This document shows positions 11,044-22,254 of a DNA stretch of 64,000 nt, piece after piece. The notes under the pieces are model-generated. The model did no database searches. It worked only from the letters and a program-made list of their open reading frames with translations, and was not told where the DNA came from. The DNA lies in the NCBI GenBank assembly GCA_029935315.1, contig JAOZKN010000002.1, positions 1 through 64,000 on the forward strand, read 5' to 3'. Both the position numbers and the translations under genes were made by a program. This stretch comes from Desulfocapsa sp. GTDB lineage: Bacteria; Desulfobacterota; Desulfobulbia; Desulfobulbales; Desulfocapsaceae. The first letter of the stretch is position 1. Every line of letters begins with the position of its first letter.

Positions 11044-11829
11044 ATGATGGCTGCAGGTGGACAACAATCTTCCAAGCCCATTTTGGTTAAAACTCCTGAT
11101 GAGATTAAAATCATGCAGGACGCGAACCAGATAGTAGCTGAAGTACTTTCCATGTTACTCCGGGTTACCGAACCAGGCATTTCGACCTTTGATCTCGATA
11201 AAATGGCAGAGGAACTCTGTCGGAAAAGAAATTCGGTTCCTGCGTTTAAAGGGTACCATGGTTTCCCAAATAGTCTTTGTGTCTCTGTGAATGAGGAAGT
11301 CGTTCATGGTATTCCCAGTCGCAAGCGTAAACTGAAAAAGGGTGATATCTTATCCGTAGATTTTGGCGTTTGTTATAAAGGATTTTTTGGTGATTCAGCA
11401 GTTACAATTCCGGTTGGCAAGATCAAAAAGCCGGTACATGATCTTTTACGTGTAACCAGAGAATCACTTGAGCTAGGTATAAAACAGGTGGTAATAGGCA
11501 ACAGAATCTCGGATATTTCAAGAGCCGTACAAGATCATGGCGAAGCAGGTGGCTATTCCATCGTCCGCCAGTTTGTTGGACATGGCATTGGAGCATCCCT
11601 TCATGAAGGCCCTGAAGTACCTAATTTCGTCAGTAAAGGCCAGTCTCCGCGTTTGATTGAGGGAATGGTTATAGCCATTGAACCTATGATTAATATGGGT
11701 ACGCATAAGGTGAAGGTTTTACGTGATGGCTGGACCGTTATAACAGCCGACAAAAAAGTATCTGCTCATTTTGAGCATTCTGTAGCAGTGACAGCTGATG
11801 GGCCCCTGGTCCTAAGCACCAGGAATTAA
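11044..11829 (+). CDS. map: Type I methionine aminopeptidase
   Basis: Conserved metal ligands in VDFGV...GDSAVT, GHGIG, AIEPM, EHSVAV. Confidence 0.97.
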   Translation: MMAAGGQQSSKPILVKTPDEIKIMQDANQIVAEVLSMLLRVTEPGISTFDLDKMAEELCRKRNSVPAFKGYHGFPNSLCVSVNEEVVHGIPSRKRKLKKGDILSVDFGVCYKGFFGDSAVTIPVGKIKKPVHDLLRVTRESLELGIKQVVIGNRISDISRAVQDHGEAGGYSIVRQFVGHGIGASLHEGPEVPNFVSKGQSPRLIEGMVIAIEPMINMGTHKVKVLRDGWTVITADKKVSAHFEHSVAVTADGPLVLSTRN

Positions 11830-11927
11830 TTCTCACACAAATAGTAAAATATTACTTCTCTTTTGTGGTGAGATATATTATATTGATCCGTTTTGTGATC
11901 TGATTGTATTCGTCTCAGGAGTAGATT

Positions 11928-12164
11928 ATGGCCAAAGAAGAAGCCATTGAAGTTGAAGGAACGATTGTTGAGCCATTACCCAACGCAATGTTTCGTGTTG
12001 AATTGGATAACGGGCATAAGGTTCTTGCTCATATTTCAGGTAAGATGCGGATGCATTTTATAAAGATCCTGCCAGGTGACCGTGTCACCATTGAACTCTC
12101 TCCTTACGATTTGACCAGGGGAAGGGTTACATTCAGGGCAAAGAACAATAAAAAGAACAAATAA
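11928..12164 (+). CDS. infA: Translation initiation factor IF-1
   Basis: [42 protein letters not shown]. Confidence 0.98.
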   Translation: MAKEEAIEVEGTIVEPLPNAMFRVELDNGHKVLAHISGKMRMHFIKILPGDRVTIELSPYDLTRGRVTFRAKNNKKNK

Positions 12165-12176
12165 GAGAGTAATCAC

Positions 12177-12290
12177 ATGAAAGTCAGGTCATCTGTCAAG
12201 AAAATGTGTAGTGATTGTAAGATATATAAACGTAAAGGTGTCGTTCGGGTCAGCTGTAAAGTTAAGAAACATAAACAGCGTCAGGGATAA
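12177..12290 (+). CDS. rpmJ: 50S ribosomal protein L36, zinc-ribbon (C+) form; 37 aa, absent from ORF track
   Basis: Reads [37 protein letters not shown]. Confidence 0.97.
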   Translation: MKVRSSVKKMCSDCKIYKRKGVVRVSCKVKKHKQRQG

Positions 12291-12345
12291 ACATCTCATA
12301 CAGGCTATAGTATTATACTAAGTCATCTATTAAGGAGCACGTATT

Positions 12346-12711
12346 TTGGCACGTATAGCGGGAGTAGATCTTCCAAAAAACAAACACATGGATCGTTCGC
12401 TTACCTATATTCATGGTATCGGACTTACATCTGCACGGCAAATTCTCGATAAAGTTGATTTGCCTTACACAATGAACAGTGATGATCTTGGTGGTGATGA
12501 TATCACCCGTATCAGAAAGATCATTGAAAACGAATATGTTGTGGAAGGTGATCGTCGTCGTGAAGTTTCTATGGATATTAAACGTCTGACTGATTCAGGA
12601 TCCTATCGTGGCAGACGCCACAGGATGGGACTTCCTTGTCGTGGACAGAATACCAAGAACAATTCCAGGACTCGTAAAGGCCCCCGTCGTGGTGCTGCTG
12701 GTCGTAAATAA
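12346..12711 (+). CDS. rpsM: 30S ribosomal protein S13 (TTG start)
   Basis: MARIAGVDLPKNK. Confidence 0.98.
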   Translation: MARIAGVDLPKNKHMDRSLTYIHGIGLTSARQILDKVDLPYTMNSDDLGGDDITRIRKIIENEYVVEGDRRREVSMDIKRLTDSGSYRGRRHRMGLPCRGQNTKNNSRTRKGPRRGAAGRK

Positions 12712-12733
12712 TATATTGAAACAGGTGTAAAGA

Positions 12734-13129
12734 ATGGCTGGAGCAAAACGTGCTGGTACGTCAAAGCGAAGAGTGAAAAAGAATGTCCCCGAAGGGATCA
12801 TTTATATTTACTCCACATTTAATAATACAATTGTAACGATATCCGACAAACAGGGAAATGTTGTCTCCTGGTGTTCGTCAGGTGTCCTTGGTTTTAAGGG
12901 GTCTCGTAAATCCACACCTTTTGCAGCGCAGAAAGCCATGGCTGAAGCAGCTGACAAGGCGATGGATATGGGGATGAGAAAGGTTGAGATTCGAGTCAAA
13001 GGGCCTGGTCCCGGTCGTGAAGCCGCCCTTAGAGCCTTAATTAATACAAGATTTGAAGTCAGTAAAATTGTTGATGTAACCCCCGTACCGCATAATGGCT
13101 GTAAGCCGCCAAAGCGTCGTAGGGTTTGA
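12734..13129 (+). CDS. rpsK: 30S ribosomal protein S11
   Basis: [20 protein letters not shown]. Confidence 0.98.
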   Translation: MAGAKRAGTSKRRVKKNVPEGIIYIYSTFNNTIVTISDKQGNVVSWCSSGVLGFKGSRKSTPFAAQKAMAEAADKAMDMGMRKVEIRVKGPGPGREAALRALINTRFEVSKIVDVTPVPHNGCKPPKRRRV

Positions 13130-13190
13130 TTTATCTTGTCAGATAATAAGTATCTATTTTTAGACTACAATACATTAATCGGAGAACTAA

Positions 13191-13820
13191 GTGGCTAGAT
13201 ATACAGGAGCTGCATGTCGTCGTTGCAGACGAGAGAATCTGAAATTATATCTCAAAGGTGATCGCTGTTATTCAGACAAGTGTTCATTTGAGAGAAGAGC
13301 TTTTGGACCAGGTCAGCACGGTCAGGCTCGATTTAGAAAAGTATCAGATTATGCAATTCAGCTTAGAGAGAAGCAAAAAGTTAAGAATATTTATGGAATG
13401 CTTGAAGGACAGTTCCGTAATTATTTCCACAAGGCTGATCTGCAAAAAGGCATTACCGGTGTCAATCTGTTGATATTGCTGGAAAGCAGACTCGATAATA
13501 CTATCTTTCGACTCGGTTTTGCCTCATCCAGAAAACAGGCAAGACAGCTTGTTCTTCATAATCATGTACAGGTAAATGGAAAGAAGGTTAATATTCCCTC
13601 TTTTCTTATCTCTGTAAATGATGTGATCAGTATCAAGGAAAAGAGCAGAACAAATAAATATCTCGTTGAATCCATGGAAGCAGTTGCCAGACGTGGAATT
13701 CCAACCTGGCTAGAGCTGGATAAGGATGCATTCAAGGCTACTGTTAAGGCCCTGCCGAACAGAGATGAAATTACAATGCCGATTCAGGAACAGCTCATTG
13801 TAGAGCTTTATTCTAAATAA
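13191..13820 (+). CDS. rpsD: 30S ribosomal protein S4 (GTG start)
   Basis: [15 protein letters not shown]. Confidence 0.98.
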   Translation: MARYTGAACRRCRRENLKLYLKGDRCYSDKCSFERRAFGPGQHGQARFRKVSDYAIQLREKQKVKNIYGMLEGQFRNYFHKADLQKGITGVNLLILLESRLDNTIFRLGFASSRKQARQLVLHNHVQVNGKKVNIPSFLISVNDVISIKEKSRTNKYLVESMEAVARRGIPTWLELDKDAFKATVKALPNRDEITMPIQEQLIVELYSK

Positions 13821-13877
13821 TCTTCGTATGGTCCCGTAACAGGCATATTGTTATTGGAAACCGAAAGTAGGATACTC

Positions 13878-14948
13878 ATGACTGAAACTGTTGAAGAGCC
13901 TGTTGAAGAAACAGCTGAAGAGACTCTCCCTATTTATCGTAATTGGCACGAGCTTATTCAACCCAAAGCACTAGAAGTTGATAAAGCAAAGCATACCAGT
14001 TCTTATGGAAAATTTGTTTGCCAGCCCCTTGAAAGAGGATTTGCTGCAACGATTGGTAATTCACTAAGACGCATTCTGCTTTCTTCAATACAGGGCACTG
14101 CTATTACCAGTGTTAAAATTGAAGGTGCTCTTCATGAGTTTACCTCCATGGAGAATGTAAAAGAGGATGTGAGTGAAATTCTCATAAACCTTAAGCAGGT
14201 ACGTCTCCAGTTACATTCTGATGAGAAGCAGGTTGTTACAATTGAGAAAAAGGGTCCCGGTACTATCACTGCTGCTGATATTTCCGGAAACTCTGCAATT
14301 GAAGTGATGAATGAAGATCAACCTATCTGTACATTAACAGGTGATATTGACTTTCATGCAGAGCTGACTGTTGAATGGGGAAAGGGCTATCAGCCTGCTG
14401 AAAAACAGGACAAAGAAACCCTTGCCATTGGGCAAATACCAATAGACGCAATTTTCACTCCCATTCGCCAAATTCAGTTTAAGGTGTCCAATGCACGTGT
14501 TGGCATGCAGACTGATTATGATAAGTTAATAATCGAGGTAGAGACTGACGGTAGTGTTAAGCCTGAAAATGCTCTCGCTTATGCAGCTAAAATTCTTAAA
14601 TTTCAGTTAACTACCTTTATTAATTTTGATGAAAAGGCGGTTGAGCCTGAAGTGAAGGAAGATGAGGGTGAAGATTTACCTCCCCTTAATCCTCACCTGA
14701 ATAAACCTGTTGAAGACCTTGAACTTTCCGTACGTTCGGCCAATTGTTTAAAAAATGCCGATATTAATTTTATCGGAGAGCTTGCCCATAGAACAGACCA
14801 GGAAATGTTAAAAACCAAAAACTTTGGACGTAAATCTCTCAATGAGATTAAAACACTTCTTGCTGATATGGATCTTACGCTTGGTATGAAAATTGAGAAC
14901 TGGACACCACCGGAAGTCACTGAAGAAGAAGACGATAAAGAATTATAG
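13878..14948 (+). CDS. rpoA: DNA-directed RNA polymerase subunit alpha
   Basis: [17 protein letters not shown]...[16 protein letters not shown] at 13878 preferred over TTG at 13848. Confidence 0.97.
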   Translation: MTETVEEPVEETAEETLPIYRNWHELIQPKALEVDKAKHTSSYGKFVCQPLERGFAATIGNSLRRILLSSIQGTAITSVKIEGALHEFTSMENVKEDVSEILINLKQVRLQLHSDEKQVVTIEKKGPGTITAADISGNSAIEVMNEDQPICTLTGDIDFHAELTVEWGKGYQPAEKQDKETLAIGQIPIDAIFTPIRQIQFKVSNARVGMQTDYDKLIIEVETDGSVKPENALAYAAKILKFQLTTFINFDEKAVEPEVKEDEGEDLPPLNPHLNKPVEDLELSVRSANCLKNADINFIGELAHRTDQEMLKTKNFGRKSLNEIKTLLADMDLTLGMKIENWTPPEVTEEEDDKEL

Positions 14949-15003
14949 AAAAAATGATTATTATATATCAATTTTAATTTAAAATTGAGTTGAGGAAAGA
15001 ATT

Positions 15004-15390
15004 ATGAGACATAGAAAATCTGGAAAGGCCCTAAGTCGTACAGGTACTCACAAAAGAGCAATGGTACGTAACATGGTCACCTCTCTCTTTGAACATGAAC
15101 GTATCGTTACTACCACTCCCAAAGCTAAGGAAGTACGGAAGGTCGCTGAAAAAATGATTACCCTTGCAAAACGAGGTGATCTTCACGCCAAACGTCAGGC
15201 TTTCAGCTTTATTCAGAGTCGTGATGTTGTTGCCAAGCTTTTTACTGAGATTCAGGAGCAATTTGCGGATCGTAACGGTGGATATACCCGTATCATTAAA
15301 ACTGGTCAACGTCGCGGAGATGCTGCTCCAATGGCAATTCTCGAGCTGGTTGGTTATGAAGAAGATTTTGGAGAAGAGACCGAAAATTAG
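15004..15390 (+). CDS. rplQ: 50S ribosomal protein L17
   Basis: [24 protein letters not shown]. Confidence 0.98.
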   Translation: MRHRKSGKALSRTGTHKRAMVRNMVTSLFEHERIVTTTPKAKEVRKVAEKMITLAKRGDLHAKRQAFSFIQSRDVVAKLFTEIQEQFADRNGGYTRIIKTGQRRGDAAPMAILELVGYEEDFGEETEN

Positions 15391-15414
15391 TCAAAGCTCT
15401 TTTCTGTAGTTATC

Positions 15415-15452
15415 AAGCTGATATGATTCTGTCATATCAGCTTTTTTTTTCC
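15415..15452 (+). terminator. Rho-independent terminator after rplQ
   Basis: AAGCTGATATGA-TTCTG-TCATATCAGCTT followed by a T-run. Confidence 0.9.
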
Positions 15453-15482
15453 TTTTTTTTGCTAACCAAAATGTGAGATTTA

Positions 15483-16247
15483 ATGAAAACACAAAAAGAT
15501 TTTCCGGAAGGAATGCACCCTTTAGGAAAAAAAGAAAAATTCTCATTTGATTGTCATCCAGGTGTCGATTGCTATATGAGCTGTTGTCGAAATGTTGATA
15601 TGTTTCTCTATCCCTATGACATCCTGCGACTGAAAGGATATCTGAACATCCCATCTCAGGAGTTTATGGAGAATTATACGGCTCTGGTCAAGGGGGTAAG
15701 TCATCCTTATTTTCCTGCGGTCATGCTGAGACTTGTTGACGACGAGAACAAATCCTGTCCCTTTCTCACAGAAGACGGATGTGGCGTTTATAAGGACAGG
15801 CCGTCTGCCTGTAGAACATATCCACTTGAACGAGGGGTCGATAGATCACCGGAAAAGGGGATGAATAGCGAGTTTTATCTTATGACTAACCATGACTATT
15901 GCCATGGACACTGTGAGGAAAAGCAGTACACCGTTAAAAAATGGACTAGAGATCAACGACTCGATGATTATAACATGATGAATGATTTGTGGGCTGAGGT
16001 CGACACAGTTTTTGGCAGCAACCCATGGGCAGGAGAAGGGAGTGGCGGGCCTAAACAGCAGGTAGCTTTTACCGTTTGTTACGATATTGATAATTTTCGC
16101 GTGATGGTGGCAAAACATTCCCTGTTAGAGCGTTTCACCATTCCCAAAAATCAAAGACGCAGGATCAAGGAGTCAGATACCGAACTGTTAAAATTTGGCT
16201 TTGAATGGTTGAAAAATTTCCTTGGAGCGCCATCATCTCTTGTCTAA
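15483..16247 (+). CDS. YkgJ-family cysteine-cluster protein
   Basis: CHPGVDCYMSCC...CPFLTEDGCGVYKDRPSACRTYPLE typical Cys cluster. Confidence 0.85.
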   Translation: MKTQKDFPEGMHPLGKKEKFSFDCHPGVDCYMSCCRNVDMFLYPYDILRLKGYLNIPSQEFMENYTALVKGVSHPYFPAVMLRLVDDENKSCPFLTEDGCGVYKDRPSACRTYPLERGVDRSPEKGMNSEFYLMTNHDYCHGHCEEKQYTVKKWTRDQRLDDYNMMNDLWAEVDTVFGSNPWAGEGSGGPKQQVAFTVCYDIDNFRVMVAKHSLLERFTIPKNQRRRIKESDTELLKFGFEWLKNFLGAPSSLV

Positions 16248-16286
16248 TTATAAAAATTGTTTTCACTGGATTCATTGTGCAATAAC

Positions 16287-16315
16287 TTGCGTAAGTGAAT
16301 GTGCTATGGTAATAA
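16287..16315 (+). promoter_or_regulatory. Candidate sigma70-type promoter for rpsB
   Basis: TTGCGT - 17 nt - TAATAA. Confidence 0.45.
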
Positions 16316-16472
16316 GAGAAGTTTGTTTGCATTTGAAATCGTCTTAATCCGTATTGGACGGGAAAAGACATAATACACACATCCCACCGTATTCCGGTGT
16401 TACTCCATTTCTGTTTACAGGATTGACGTAATGAAGGAGGGATGGACGCTTAACCGGAACTGGAGATATACA

Positions 16473-17300
16473 ATGGCAAAAGTAACAGTTAAAGAAATGC
16501 TCAAGGCTGGCCTGCATTTTGGTCATCAGACCCGACGTTGGAATCCAAAGATGAAACCATATATCTATGGACCGCGTAACGGTATTTACATTATCAATCT
16601 TGATAAAAGTAAAAAGATGTTTGATGTTGCCTCCGATTTTATTCAGGATGATGTTGCCAAAGGTGGAAGTGTCCTTTTTGTAGGAACCAAACGTCAGGCA
16701 CGTAATATTATTAAAGAAGAAGCCAAACGCTGCGGCATGCCCTATGTTGATCATCGCTGGCTTGGTGGTATGATGACGAACTTTCAGACCATCAAAAATT
16801 CCATCGATCGCCTCAAGTCCATTGAAGCAATGCAGGAAGACGGTTCCATTAGTCGTTTTCCTAAAAAAGAAATTATGCTTATGGAGAAAGAACGAATCAA
16901 GCTTGAGAGGAATGTTGGCGGTATTAAACATATGCGAAATACCCCAAGTGCCATTCTCGTTATTGATCCTAAGAATGAGAGTATTGCCATTAATGAAGCT
17001 AAAAAACTTCATATTCCCATAGTTGCTCTTATTGATACCAACTGTGATCCGGATGGTATTGATTTCCTGATCCCCGGTAACGATGATGCCCTTCGTTCCA
17101 TTCGCCTGATTTGTAATCAGATCAGCGAGTGTGTACTTGCTGGTCAGGCAGCAAAAGATGGTGAAGATGCAACCGATGAAGCTATGATGGCAGCCATGTC
17201 TGACGCAGGAGATGGTCAGGCTGCCAATGATGCAGCTGCAGCTGATGCTACCACTGAAGCTACCACCGAAGCCACCACTGAAGATGGTGCAGAAGCGTAA
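16473..17300 (+). CDS. rpsB: 30S ribosomal protein S2
   Basis: [30 protein letters not shown] at 16473. Confidence 0.98.
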   Translation: MAKVTVKEMLKAGLHFGHQTRRWNPKMKPYIYGPRNGIYIINLDKSKKMFDVASDFIQDDVAKGGSVLFVGTKRQARNIIKEEAKRCGMPYVDHRWLGGMMTNFQTIKNSIDRLKSIEAMQEDGSISRFPKKEIMLMEKERIKLERNVGGIKHMRNTPSAILVIDPKNESIAINEAKKLHIPIVALIDTNCDPDGIDFLIPGNDDALRSIRLICNQISECVLAGQAAKDGEDATDEAMMAAMSDAGDGQAANDAAAADATTEATTEATTEDGAEA

Positions 17301-17340
17301 AGCATTTCTGACGCAACTGGCGTCATCTGTCTGAATTTTT

Positions 17341-17369
17341 ACCAAAGGGGCTTGAAAGGCCCCTTTGGT
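17341..17369. other. Perfect hairpin in rpsB-tsf intergenic region
   Basis: ACCAAAGGGGC-TTGAAAG-GCCCCTTTGGT, 11-bp perfect stem, no downstream U-tract. Confidence 0.75.
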
Positions 17370-17451
17370 ATGTCTGCCTGAGATACTTGTTCTACAGCAA
17401 TGAAAAGAGGCAGCTATCATTAAAATTTGAATTAATGTTTAGAGGTTTGTT

Positions 17452-18045
17452 ATGAAAATTACAGCTAAAATGGTTAAGGATCTGCGTGATACAACAGCTG
17501 CCGGAATGATGGATTGTAAAAAAGCCCTTGGGGAAACCGATGGTGATTTCGATAAAGCGGTTGATCTTTTACGTCAAAAGGGGCTAGCCGTTGCTGCAAA
17601 ACGTGCTGGACGCGAAACATCTGAAGGTACCATAGAATGTTATATCCACGCAGGCGGTAAAATTGCTGCAATGGTTGAACTTTCCTGTGAAAGTGATTTT
17701 GTTGCAAAAACCGATGAGTTTAAAGAATTTGCCCGTAATCTTGCCCTGCACGTAGCCGCAATTAATCCTGTCGCTATTAGCAAAGAAGATGTTCCTGAAG
17801 ATATTATTGCTCGGGAAAAAGAAATTTATGTTCAGCAGGCACTTGATTCAGGTAAGCCCGAAAACATTGTTGAAAAGATGGTTGGTGGAAAAATGGATAA
17901 GTTTCTCAAGGAAATTTGTCTTCTCGATCAGCCCTATGTTAAGGACCCCGATTTTACTATTCAGCAACTGATCACCGATATAGTTGGTAAAATGGGTGAG
18001 TCAATCGCTGTGAAGCGTTTTTCACGTTTTCAGGTAGGTGCATGA
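17452..18045 (+). CDS. tsf: Elongation factor Ts
   Basis: VKDLRDTTAAGMMDCKKALGETDGDFDKAVDLLRQKG. Confidence 0.98.
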   Translation: MKITAKMVKDLRDTTAAGMMDCKKALGETDGDFDKAVDLLRQKGLAVAAKRAGRETSEGTIECYIHAGGKIAAMVELSCESDFVAKTDEFKEFARNLALHVAAINPVAISKEDVPEDIIAREKEIYVQQALDSGKPENIVEKMVGGKMDKFLKEICLLDQPYVKDPDFTIQQLITDIVGKMGESIAVKRFSRFQVGA

Positions 18046-18114
18046 TTTTCTTTTGCGCAGCAGACTAGTTTCTCTGCTGTGCGTCTTTCCAACCCCCTCA
18101 TTTCAGGAGATAGT

Positions 18115-18825
18115 ATGGAACTAAAGTATAAGAGGATACTCTTAAAATTAAGTGGTGAAGCCCTTATGGGTGAAGACTTATTCGGTATCAATACTACGGT
18201 TCTTGATGGTATCTCTGCAGAGATTAAAGAGATTGTTGATCTTGGCGTCGAGATGGGAATCGTTATAGGTGCCGGCAATATCTTTCGTGGTGTAAAAGGT
18301 GCCAGTCAGGGGATGGATAGAACTGCTGCTGACAACATGGGTATGCTTGCCACAGTTATAAACTCACTGGCACTGCAGGACGCCCTTGAACGAGCAGGCG
18401 TTGTAACCAGGGTGATGTCCGCTATCCCCATGCGTCTCGTTTGTGAACCGTATATCAGGCGCCGTGCAACTAGGCATCTTGAAAAAGGAAGGGCTGTTAT
18501 CTTTGCTGCAGGGACTGGTAATCCCTATTTTACCACTGATTCTGCCGGTGTTCTTCGTGCTCTTGAGATCGATGCGGATATCATTATCAAGGCGACTAAG
18601 GTTGATGGCGTTTATGATAAAGACCCCGTTCAGCATAGTGATGCGGTGAAGTATGAAACACTGAGCTATGACGATGTCCTGACAAAGAATTTGCGTGTTA
18701 TGGACGCTGCAGGTATCGCTCTCGCCAAGGAAGACGCTAAACCCATAATGGTACTCAATATGACCACCTCAGGAAATATCAAAAAAGCGGTTAAGGGTGA
18801 GAAAGTAGGGACTGTTATTCGCTAG
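18115..18825 (+). CDS. pyrH: UMP kinase
   Basis: [15 protein letters not shown]...GAGNIFRG; start at 18115. Confidence 0.97.
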   Translation: MELKYKRILLKLSGEALMGEDLFGINTTVLDGISAEIKEIVDLGVEMGIVIGAGNIFRGVKGASQGMDRTAADNMGMLATVINSLALQDALERAGVVTRVMSAIPMRLVCEPYIRRRATRHLEKGRAVIFAAGTGNPYFTTDSAGVLRALEIDADIIIKATKVDGVYDKDPVQHSDAVKYETLSYDDVLTKNLRVMDAAGIALAKEDAKPIMVLNMTTSGNIKKAVKGEKVGTVIR

Positions 18826-18885
18826 CCGCAGTAAGCGCTGGAGGATATTGTTACGGACCATAGAAGCATCTAAGGAGACTTGAAG

Positions 18886-19440
18886 ATGAGTGAAGTGATT
18901 ACAGAGTTATCGGGCAAAATGCAGAAGAGCGTGGAAACCTTTAAAGGGGAACTCTCTAAAGTTCGAACCGGCAGAGCCTCCGTGTCCCTTCTTGATGGAA
19001 TATCCGTAGATGCCTATGGTTCGATGTTGCCTATGAATCAGGTTGCTACTGTTACTATCCCCGAGAGTCGAATGATTGCCGTTCAGCCTTGGGATCCTCA
19101 GATGATTCCAGCCATTGAGAAGGCAATTTTGAAATCCAATATCGGCCTTGCACCAGCCAATGATGGAAAAGTTATACGTCTGAATATTCCCCAACTCACC
19201 GAAGAGCGAAGAAAAGAACTCGTTAAACAGGTACGTAAGGTATCAGAGGAATTCAAGGTTGCCATTCGTAATATTCGTCGTGAAGCCATAGATATTTTGA
19301 AGAAACAGAAAAAAGATAAGGAAATCTCTGAAGATGATCTGTTTAAACTTCAGGATGACGCCCAGGCTGAGACAGATAAGTATGTAAAAGAGATTGATAC
19401 GGTTACAGATCATAAAGAAGTAGAGATGATGGAAGTGTAA
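18886..19440 (+). CDS. frr: Ribosome recycling factor
   Basis: MQKSVETFKGELSKVRTGRAS. Confidence 0.97.
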   Translation: MSEVITELSGKMQKSVETFKGELSKVRTGRASVSLLDGISVDAYGSMLPMNQVATVTIPESRMIAVQPWDPQMIPAIEKAILKSNIGLAPANDGKVIRLNIPQLTEERRKELVKQVRKVSEEFKVAIRNIRREAIDILKKQKKDKEISEDDLFKLQDDAQAETDKYVKEIDTVTDHKEVEMMEV

Positions 19441-19505
19441 CGCCGTTGTAAAACTTTTTACGCTCTTTTTGGGATGTTGTTGTAATATTTTCATCACCAC
19501 TATTC

Positions 19506-20258
19506 TTGATTATGCCAATTCCAGACTCAATTGACCCAGATCGTATTCCCCGTCATGTTGCCATTATTATGGATGGCAATGGCCGCTGGGCCAAACAGCA
19601 GGGGAAGCCTCGTCTGTATGGCCATGGTGTAGGAGTCGTTTCAGTTCAGGAAATTGTTGAGTGTGCCACTGAATGGGGTGTTGAGGTGCTGACCTTGTAT
19701 GCCTTCTCTACTGAGAACTGGAAACGACCTGTCGATGAAGTTGGCGGGCTTATGGGCCTGCTCAAGAACTACCTTCTCAAAGAATTGGCCAAAATGGTGA
19801 AGAACTCCATTCGTCTCACCTGTATTGGTGACATTGCAAAACTTCCGGGAGACGTTCGCCAGGTCCTTGAGGATACCATGCGTGAAACTGCTGCAAATAG
19901 TCGGCTGACCCTCAATCTGGCTCTCAGTTATGGCGGTCGGGCAGAGCTGATTCAGGCTATTCGAAAAATAGCAGAGGATGTCAGCAAGGGCGTCCTTGAT
20001 GTCTCTGCCATCGATGAAAGGCTTATTGATTCACATTTGTACACAGCGGAGCTACCCGATCCTGATCTTCTTATTCGCACTGGTGGTGAAGCGCGTTTGT
20101 CGAACTTTCTTCTCTGGCAGGCATCCTATGCAGAGATCTACTTTACCGATACCATGTGGCCTGATTTTCGTGAACAGGCTTTTGCCAGTGCCATTGATGA
20201 ATTTCAGGGGCGGGAAAGACGTTTTGGTAAAACCAGTGCTCAGGTAGAAGGCGGATAA
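19506..20258 (+). CDS. uppS: Isoprenyl transferase (undecaprenyl diphosphate synthase)
   Basis: PRHVAIIMDGNGRWAKQQGKPRLYGH. Confidence 0.97.
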   Translation: MIMPIPDSIDPDRIPRHVAIIMDGNGRWAKQQGKPRLYGHGVGVVSVQEIVECATEWGVEVLTLYAFSTENWKRPVDEVGGLMGLLKNYLLKELAKMVKNSIRLTCIGDIAKLPGDVRQVLEDTMRETAANSRLTLNLALSYGGRAELIQAIRKIAEDVSKGVLDVSAIDERLIDSHLYTAELPDPDLLIRTGGEARLSNFLLWQASYAEIYFTDTMWPDFREQAFASAIDEFQGRERRFGKTSAQVEGG

Positions 20259-20262
20259 ACTG

Positions 20263-21060
20263 ATGAACAGAGTTCTTCCAGGTCTTATGCTTGCAGGCTG
20301 CTGGCTTTTTCTCCTCTTGAAAGGTTCTGCAGTTTTGTTTGCTCTTGTGCTTGTTCCAGCCCTTGGCATTGGTGCATATGAGTACGGCAGGATGTCGCTG
20401 TGCGAAGACTCTTTTCAGCAATCTGTTTTGCTTGCATTCCTGGCTATTCTCCCGTTATCTTTTCAAATATTCTCCCCCGAATTTGGGCTGGATGCTGGTT
20501 TTGTGCTTGGTTTTCTGCTCCTTGCTTTGTGGAGCCTTGCCATTTACCGTGATGGATTTGACAGCTACGGCTTCTTTACCCGATGTACTTTTGGGCTTGT
20601 ATGGATTGGTTTTATGGGGGCGCATCTCTATTTGATTCGCGTTCTCCCTGAAGGGAATGCATGGTTGTTGATCTTAACTGGTATTACTGCAGGATCCGAT
20701 TCAGGAGCCTACTATGTTGGACGCGCTTTTGGTAAACATAAGCTGAGTCCTTTGATCAGCCCTAATAAAACCATCGAGGGTGCTGTCGGTGGGATTTTCA
20801 CCGGTCTGATGGTAGCAGCACTGCTTGCCTTCCTGCTCCTTGAAACGGTTCCCTGGATATTTATTCTTTTTGCAGCTTTTGTTCTCGGGATCATAGGGAT
20901 ATGCGGAGACCTTTGTGAATCTATTGTAAAACGAGCCACAGGTACCAAGGATTCTGGGACAATCCTCGGTGGTCATGGTGGTATTCTTGATCGTGCTGAT
21001 TCTATGCTTTTTGCCGCTCCTGTGCTTTACTATCTGTTACTCATTTTTCCCCTCACTTAG
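20263..21060 (+). CDS. cdsA: Phosphatidate cytidylyltransferase
   Basis: [48 protein letters not shown]. Confidence 0.95.
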   Translation: MNRVLPGLMLAGCWLFLLLKGSAVLFALVLVPALGIGAYEYGRMSLCEDSFQQSVLLAFLAILPLSFQIFSPEFGLDAGFVLGFLLLALWSLAIYRDGFDSYGFFTRCTFGLVWIGFMGAHLYLIRVLPEGNAWLLILTGITAGSDSGAYYVGRAFGKHKLSPLISPNKTIEGAVGGIFTGLMVAALLAFLLLETVPWIFILFAAFVLGIIGICGDLCESIVKRATGTKDSGTILGGHGGILDRADSMLFAAPVLYYLLLIFPLT

Positions 21061-21062
21061 CT

Positions 21063-22226
21063 ATGAAAACTCTCTCTCTTCTTGGCTCAACAGGCTCAAT
21101 TGGTTGTAATGTGCTGGATGTCGTTCGTACTTTTCCAGATCGTTACCGGATTTGCGGCCTTGCCGCCGGACGAAATATCAGTAAGCTTTGTGAGCAGGTA
21201 TTAGAGTTCAACCCCGAATGTATTTCTGTTGCAGAAGAGGAGGACGCCGAAGCACTTCGCAAAGAATTACCCGGCAAATTTCGTGATAACATTTTGTCTG
21301 GAACGGAAGGGAGCCAGGAAGTCGCCGCCTTTCATTCTGCAGACATGACAATCTCCGCCATTGTTGGAGCAGCAGGCCTTTTGCCAACCCTTGCCGCCAT
21401 TGAAGCGGGTAAGGACATTGGTCTTGCCAATAAAGAAACCCTGGTTATGGCCGGGAAGCTGGTCATGGACTTATGCCGTCGCAAAAAGGTGAAATTATTG
21501 CCTGTGGACTCTGAACACAGTGCAATCTTTCAGTCCCTTGAAGCAGGACGTCGGGATGATGTTGCTAAAATTATTCTCACAGCATCCGGTGGACCTTTCA
21601 GGCAGAAGAGCTATGAAGAGTTAACAACTGTCACTCCGTCCCAGGCTCTTGATCATCCCAACTGGGATATGGGACAGAAAATCTCCATAGATTCGGCCAC
21701 CCTTATGAACAAGGGGCTTGAAGTTATAGAAGCCAAATGGCTCTTTGATATGTCCGTTGATACCATTGACGTGGTTGTTCATCCGCAGTCCATTGTCCAC
21801 TCTCTTGTTGAATTTCAGGACGGATCTGTTATTGCCCAGCTTGGCATTCCTGATATGCGTATCCCCATAGCCTACGCTCTCTCCTATCCCCGGCGTCTGA
21901 AGATGGATCTTCCGGGCCTCAATCTTGCCCAGTGTTCAAATCTTGAGTTCCACGAACCTGACTATGAACGGTTTCCTGCACTCTCACTTGCCTTTACAGC
22001 CATTGAACATGGTGGGGTATTGCCGGCCGTATTAAATGCTGCCAATGAAGTTGCCGTTGCCGCATTCCTGGCCGAAGAAATTTCTTTTCTTGATATTGCC
22101 GCAACCGTGGCTAAAGTTATGGAAAAGGTTCGGGACGGCAGTGAAGATTCCATTGAAGATATTCTCCACGCCGATTCCCTCGCAAGGGAGGAGGCAATGT
22201 CAATTATTGCCGGCAGCTACTCCTAA
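21063..22226 (+). CDS. dxr: 1-deoxy-D-xylulose 5-phosphate reductoisomerase
   Basis: LLGSTGSIG...[12 protein letters not shown]. Confidence 0.97.
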   Translation: MKTLSLLGSTGSIGCNVLDVVRTFPDRYRICGLAAGRNISKLCEQVLEFNPECISVAEEEDAEALRKELPGKFRDNILSGTEGSQEVAAFHSADMTISAIVGAAGLLPTLAAIEAGKDIGLANKETLVMAGKLVMDLCRRKKVKLLPVDSEHSAIFQSLEAGRRDDVAKIILTASGGPFRQKSYEELTTVTPSQALDHPNWDMGQKISIDSATLMNKGLEVIEAKWLFDMSVDTIDVVVHPQSIVHSLVEFQDGSVIAQLGIPDMRIPIAYALSYPRRLKMDLPGLNLAQCSNLEFHEPDYERFPALSLAFTAIEHGGVLPAVLNAANEVAVAAFLAEEISFLDIAATVAKVMEKVRDGSEDSIEDILHADSLAREEAMSIIAGSYS

Positions 22227-22254
22227 AATATCATGAATCGTTAAGGTTTATCCT

